The position numbers and the translations under genes are program-made. Source: Lutjanus erythropterus (Eukaryota > Chordata > Actinopteri > Lutjaniformes > Lutjanidae). Taken from it: DNA of 64,000 bases. Of this stretch, positions 60,745 to 64,000 are shown piece after piece. Numbering within the stretch: position 1 is the first letter of the stretch; every line of letters begins with the position of its first letter. The stretch is from NCBI GenBank assembly GCA_020091685.1, contig CM034595.1, forward strand, positions 9,965,775 through 10,029,774, written 5' to 3'. The notes under the pieces are model-generated. The model was not told the origin of the DNA, ran no database searches, and saw only the letters and a list, made by a program, of their open reading frames with translations.

Positions 60745-61031
60745 GGCCCTTTTCCACCAAACTAGTTCTGGTTCTTGAACCAGTTTTGCTGAAAATGCTT
60801 GCAACCTTGGTGCTATCTAGCAAACAGCCCACGTTTCCAACAGTTTTGAATGGAACCACTGTAGTCAAAGATGTCATCAATGCACAACAACATATAGATT
60901 TTGGTTCCCATTATCTGACAACCAACCTTTGAGGCTCCAAACTTATTTATTTTGGGTGGAAATGCTCAGAACGGTTCAAAATTAGGTGCTTGAACCAGAA
61001 CAGGACCAGTCCCACGTTGGTGGAAAAGGTC
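60745..61031. mobile_element. Nested MITE with 'CCTTTTCCACCAA' ends
   Basis: Left GGCCCTTTTCCACCAA and right TTGGTGGAAAAGGTC are inverted relatives, 287 bases apart, inside the element at 59989-61152. Symmetric GGTTCTTGAACCAG / CTTGAACCAGAAC blocks lie further in. Confidence 0.8.
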
Positions 61032-61728
61032 TATGAAAAGGTTTCAAGTGGATCCTTTATAAATGGTTCACTCAGGAACCAAAAAGGGATTTTTGGGGGA
61101 CAACCCAAAGACCTCTATACGGTTCTAGTTGACACTTTTGTTTCTAAGAGTGCATTATGGTGTTATGCTCCTCTGGAAAATTGCAAATGACCCTGTTTGT
61201 TTATGGCTGATTGGTCATTATACCTCCTCCTTTTAGTATTTAAGGCCTCTTCAATATGTGCATACTGTATGTTAAGAGTGCATGCACAATTTATAACACT
61301 ACCTTTTTTATCATTAATTTTCTAACATGATCAGATCAGCACTTGAGAGTGCAGCAATGTACTAGTGAGGGAACCATTCTGTTTAATGACTTTAAAGTGG
61401 TACAAGAACCCGTATAAAAACCTCCTGGTGTCAGCAGCTGCCAGCAGAAGCCCTGAGAGGGTCTTGTGTGTGAGGCTTTGTCATCGCCTGAGAGCGGGGC
61501 ACTGGGGAGCGAGTGTTAATCTCAGCTGTTTCCTATTGAGAGCCAGGTAGGCTGCAGCCTAATCCTGAGAAGAGGAACGCTTTCATTATGGAACAACAAA
61601 CACGAGAGCCACTGGGGAGCTGCCGCTTTTCCACTGTCAATGGAGGGACGGAATACACAAGCATGGTTACGTAAGCAAGGGCTGCAGCAACACCAGCATG
61701 TGTGCACTGGAATGGCTTTATTAGCATG

Positions 61729-61752
61729 TACACACACACACACACACACACA
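61729..61752. repeat. (CA)n microsatellite
   Basis: About 24 bases of CA. Confidence 0.95.
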
Positions 61753-61989
61753 TTTTCACACAATCGCAATCTGTTCTTTCCTCCCAGACATTTCTTGTTT
61801 ACAGTGGAAATCAGTGTGACATAAATGCAGCAGAGAGTTCACTCATGCAACACAAATGCACCTGCTGGCAAACAAAAACAAGCGTTACAGTGTGGGGTTT
61901 GTTGGGAAGGCTCATCGAGGTTTGTATGGCAAAGGGGACGGCGTGAGATATTTTGCCCAAAGTGAACAATCTCACATGGCATTTCTTGG

Positions 61990-62420
61990 AGCTGGAGAGT
62001 AAATACAGAATCCTACAGCGAGCACTGTCCCATGTTTCACGAGCGTTCTGCCCTATTATCCTGCAGCCTGTACAAGACGCGTAAACAAGATCACGACCAA
62101 TAAAGACAGTCAGCTGCAGGAGGAGTCGGGCTGAGGTATCCAGACAATGGCAGCAATCACAGGTGTTTAACAGCCCTTGTCAGAAAATCCCTCCCTTGAT
62201 GAAATGTTTTCATCTGGGAAGTGAAGCTTCGACTCTCAAAAGCTGTCAGCCCAACAACAGATGAACATGTTTTTCACTCTGGCAGCAGGACCCAAATATT
62301 CATGAGCGGGAAACATGAATCAAGCGTTGTGCAGCGCCTGTTAAGACCGTGACAATGCCAAGCTGAATCACCAGATCATCTGGAGGAAAAGGGCCGTTTA
62401 ATTACTCAACACTGAGGTTA
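61990..62420. promoter_or_regulatory. Candidate conserved non-coding block
   Basis: Repeat-free, with motifs such as GCGTAAACAAGATC (forkhead-like), CCAATAAAG, ATTCATGAGCGG and GCCGTTTAATTACTC. No coding frame. Confidence 0.3.
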
Positions 62421-62544
62421 CACAAGTCTGACTGCTGACACTTTTTCATTTCTTCATTTTACATGAAAATTGTACGAAACTGAACCTTCAACATCTCCTG
62501 TCTTGCAGCTTATGTGAGCTACAGTTAAAAGATCATACCAACAA

Positions 62545-63221
62545 TAGACCTTTTTAACAGCAGCCATATTGATATGAAAAAGTAGTATAAACACAGGTGC
62601 TACCAATGATACTTATTAAGGTCCTGCTCCATTTTGTGTAGCAGAGCCTTTCTACTGAACCAACATGCACAATAGCAGCATCCTGACTAATCAATATCAT
62701 TGGTAACACTTGTGTTTACTAGTGTTGTAGCAGGGTATTCAACATTGGTTTTCATCTTGGGACCTGTCTCAAGACAACTTGACATCCTGTGATACAACGC
62801 ATAGTGAGACACTTGGAGGTAGGCTAAGAGTAAGTGATGCTAGCAAAACTAGCTAGCAAACGTTATGTTTTTGCTTGTGATAACAAAGATGAGACTGGCC
62901 ACATGAAGCTAATGTGGCTAATGTGTATATATAGTCATGTTAGATCAATGTTAACTCTGACATAAGCGCTACTCGCCGTGGTACTGCGCCTTCACTTGGG
63001 TGAGAGACTTAGAGATGGTCTTAGAGACTTGGTCTCACTCTGCCTTGGTCAAGGTCTTGACTTGCCTCAAGTCCTCAAAGTTGGTTTGTTAGTTGTTTTG
63101 TCTTGGTCTCACTATACTCTGGTCTTATTTGTGACTTGGTTTTGGTTTAGGTGGTCTTGATTACAACACCTATGTTTACCCTACCATTGCATCTCAAAAT
63201 GGCTGCTGTGTAAAAAGTCTA
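62545..63221. mobile_element. MITE with 23-bp ends, interrupted by a hAT-like element
   Basis: Ends TAGACC..CAGCAGCCAT and ATGGCTGCTG..GTCTA match at about 20 of 23 positions. The uninterrupted form is at 57355-57512. The insertion occupies 62720-63171. Confidence 0.8.
62720..63171. mobile_element. hAT-like MITE ('AGTGTTGTA' family) nested in another MITE
   Basis: Left TAGTGTTGTAGCAGGG, right GATTACAACACCT. Flanks GTGTTTAC (62712-62719) and ATGTTTAC (63172-63179) agree at 7 of 8 bases. The interior is full of GTCTTGA and CTTGGTCT motifs, as in the common fish 'AGTGTTGTAATCAAGACC' element. Confidence 0.85.
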
Positions 63222-63604
63222 CTATGAGGTGTGGCCTATTGGTCTTTAGATGATAGGTGATGTCAGAATTAATATTAAAATCATTTTATAGCGCTAAATT
63301 GGTTATTTAGTATGAAAGAGCACGCTGCAAACAAGAAAGCTAGCTAGCCGTTGTGCTAAAATAACTTATTATTCTCATCTAAGTCTCATAAATAAAGTGA
63401 ATAAACATACTTCCAAAAATGCTGAACTGTTTTTTTTAATGACATTGAATATTATCCAGCCAAGCCTCAATGAGGTCAGTTTTATAAATATACAAAAATG
63501 CCTTTTTAACTACTTTCAGTGGTAGAGATCTTTCTTCCTACAACATCTTTCTTTTTACAAAGACTTACACTTTTACTTTCTTGCATTCATCTGTTCACCA
63601 CACC

Positions 63605-63840
63605 AGCTTTTATTCCTTTTCAGGATCATGGGGAGACTGGCACCTACCCAGCATGCAGTGGGTGAAAGGTACTGAAACCAAACACCCCGGGCAAGTCACC
63701 AGGTACGTGCAGGCTGACAGAGGAGAGAGCTAAATAAAGTCACACAACAACAACAGGGAATTTAGACCTCCCAGTTCACCTGATCTTTGGACTGTGGGAG
63801 GAAATGGGATCAGATGAGAGAAACAAATGCAAACATGAAA
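63605..63840 (-). mobile_element. Fish SINE copy, 3' part
   Basis: On the plus strand: GATCATGGGGAGACTGGC, CACCCCGGGCAAGTCACCAG, GGGAATTTAGACCTCCCAG, TTCACCTGATCTTTGGACTG and TGGGAGGAAATGGGATC. This is the reverse complement of a widespread fish SINE, related to 25920-26068. Confidence 0.7.
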
Positions 63841-64000
63841 ACAGCAGGGCTGTCCGTTGGGCATACTGGTTACGCAGTATATGGTGTGGTGTTATAAAAC
63901 TGGTGTGGTTGGACAGGGACCTTTACTCCTCTATCAACAGGTTTTCTGTCTTCTTCTTTTCTGTCGTCTTTTCTGTCCTTTCTTGTCCCCAATCATCTGA

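Larger units (their letters stand above)
59989..61152. mobile_element. Non-autonomous element with 'CACTCTTAGAAA' ends and internal minisatellite
   Basis: Left CACTCTTTTAGAAATAAGGG and right GTTTCTAAGAGTG are inverted relatives. The body is built of GGGTTCTA..AGAACC motifs, matching a widespread fish repeat. It contains the 56-bp array and a second, nested element. No target duplication seen. Confidence 0.8.
55931..64000. other. oxr1 5' flank; no gene recognised
   Basis: In human the gene upstream of OXR1 is ZFPM2, whose large last coding exon would be obvious; it is not in this stretch. The DNA holds the repeats listed below, AT-rich sequence at about 56.1-56.2 kb with a (GAAA)n at 56250-56270, and two candidate regulatory blocks. 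Unexplained stretches include 56300-57350, 58060-59070, 59230-59980, 61160-61990 and 63225-63600. Confidence 0.6.

Overview
This window is vertebrate nuclear DNA, most likely from a percomorph teleost fish. The evidence is split coding exons with GT-AG splice sites, long introns, (CT)n and (TG)n microsatellites, and many short terminal-inverted-repeat elements of types familiar from spiny-rayed fish genomes. I found no operons, CRISPR arrays, rRNA or tRNA genes, and no intact transposase or retroviral reading frame. Almost every long open frame is chance or low-complexity sequence.

One gene explains the layout. The minus strand carries the 5' part of oxr1 (oxidation resistance 1, a LysM/GRAM/TLDc protein). 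Four coding exons join in phase: exon 1 (55492-55648, start codon and unique N-terminus), exon 2 (28643-28725), exon 3 (6981-7088, core of the LysM domain) and exon 4 (4393-4506, end of LysM plus a Ser/Pro-rich linker). They give 154 residues. The rest of the gene (GRAM-like region and TLDc domain) must lie to the left of base 1. Introns 1 and 2 are about 26.8 and 21.6 kb, intron 3 is about 2.5 kb, and intron 4 runs off the left edge. Bases right of 55.65 kb are 5' flank, with no gene recognised.

A second promoter is likely inside the gene. A CpG-containing, GA/CT-rich block at about 27.0-29.2 kb surrounds exon 2, and exon 2 is open in frame upstream of its splice acceptor, with ATG codons. 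That would give a shorter protein starting MNVMRTLPRLLS instead of the exon-1 N-terminus.

The rest is intronic or intergenic DNA with many decayed non-autonomous DNA transposons. Several are nested, and in two cases another copy in this window acts as the uninterrupted version. Other structures are a 56-bp minisatellite inside a mobile element (60.1-60.6 kb), a near-perfect 138-bp palindrome (18.74-18.87 kb), and head-to-head repeat copies inside the short intron 3. Between the repeats are stretches that read like conserved regulatory DNA (about 17.2, 34.1, 40.1, 42.7, 53.1, 57.8 and 62.1 kb). These are candidates only, because conservation cannot be seen from one sequence. Repeat family links rest on copies compared by eye within the window and on my recollection of common fish repeats; superfamily names are tentative.
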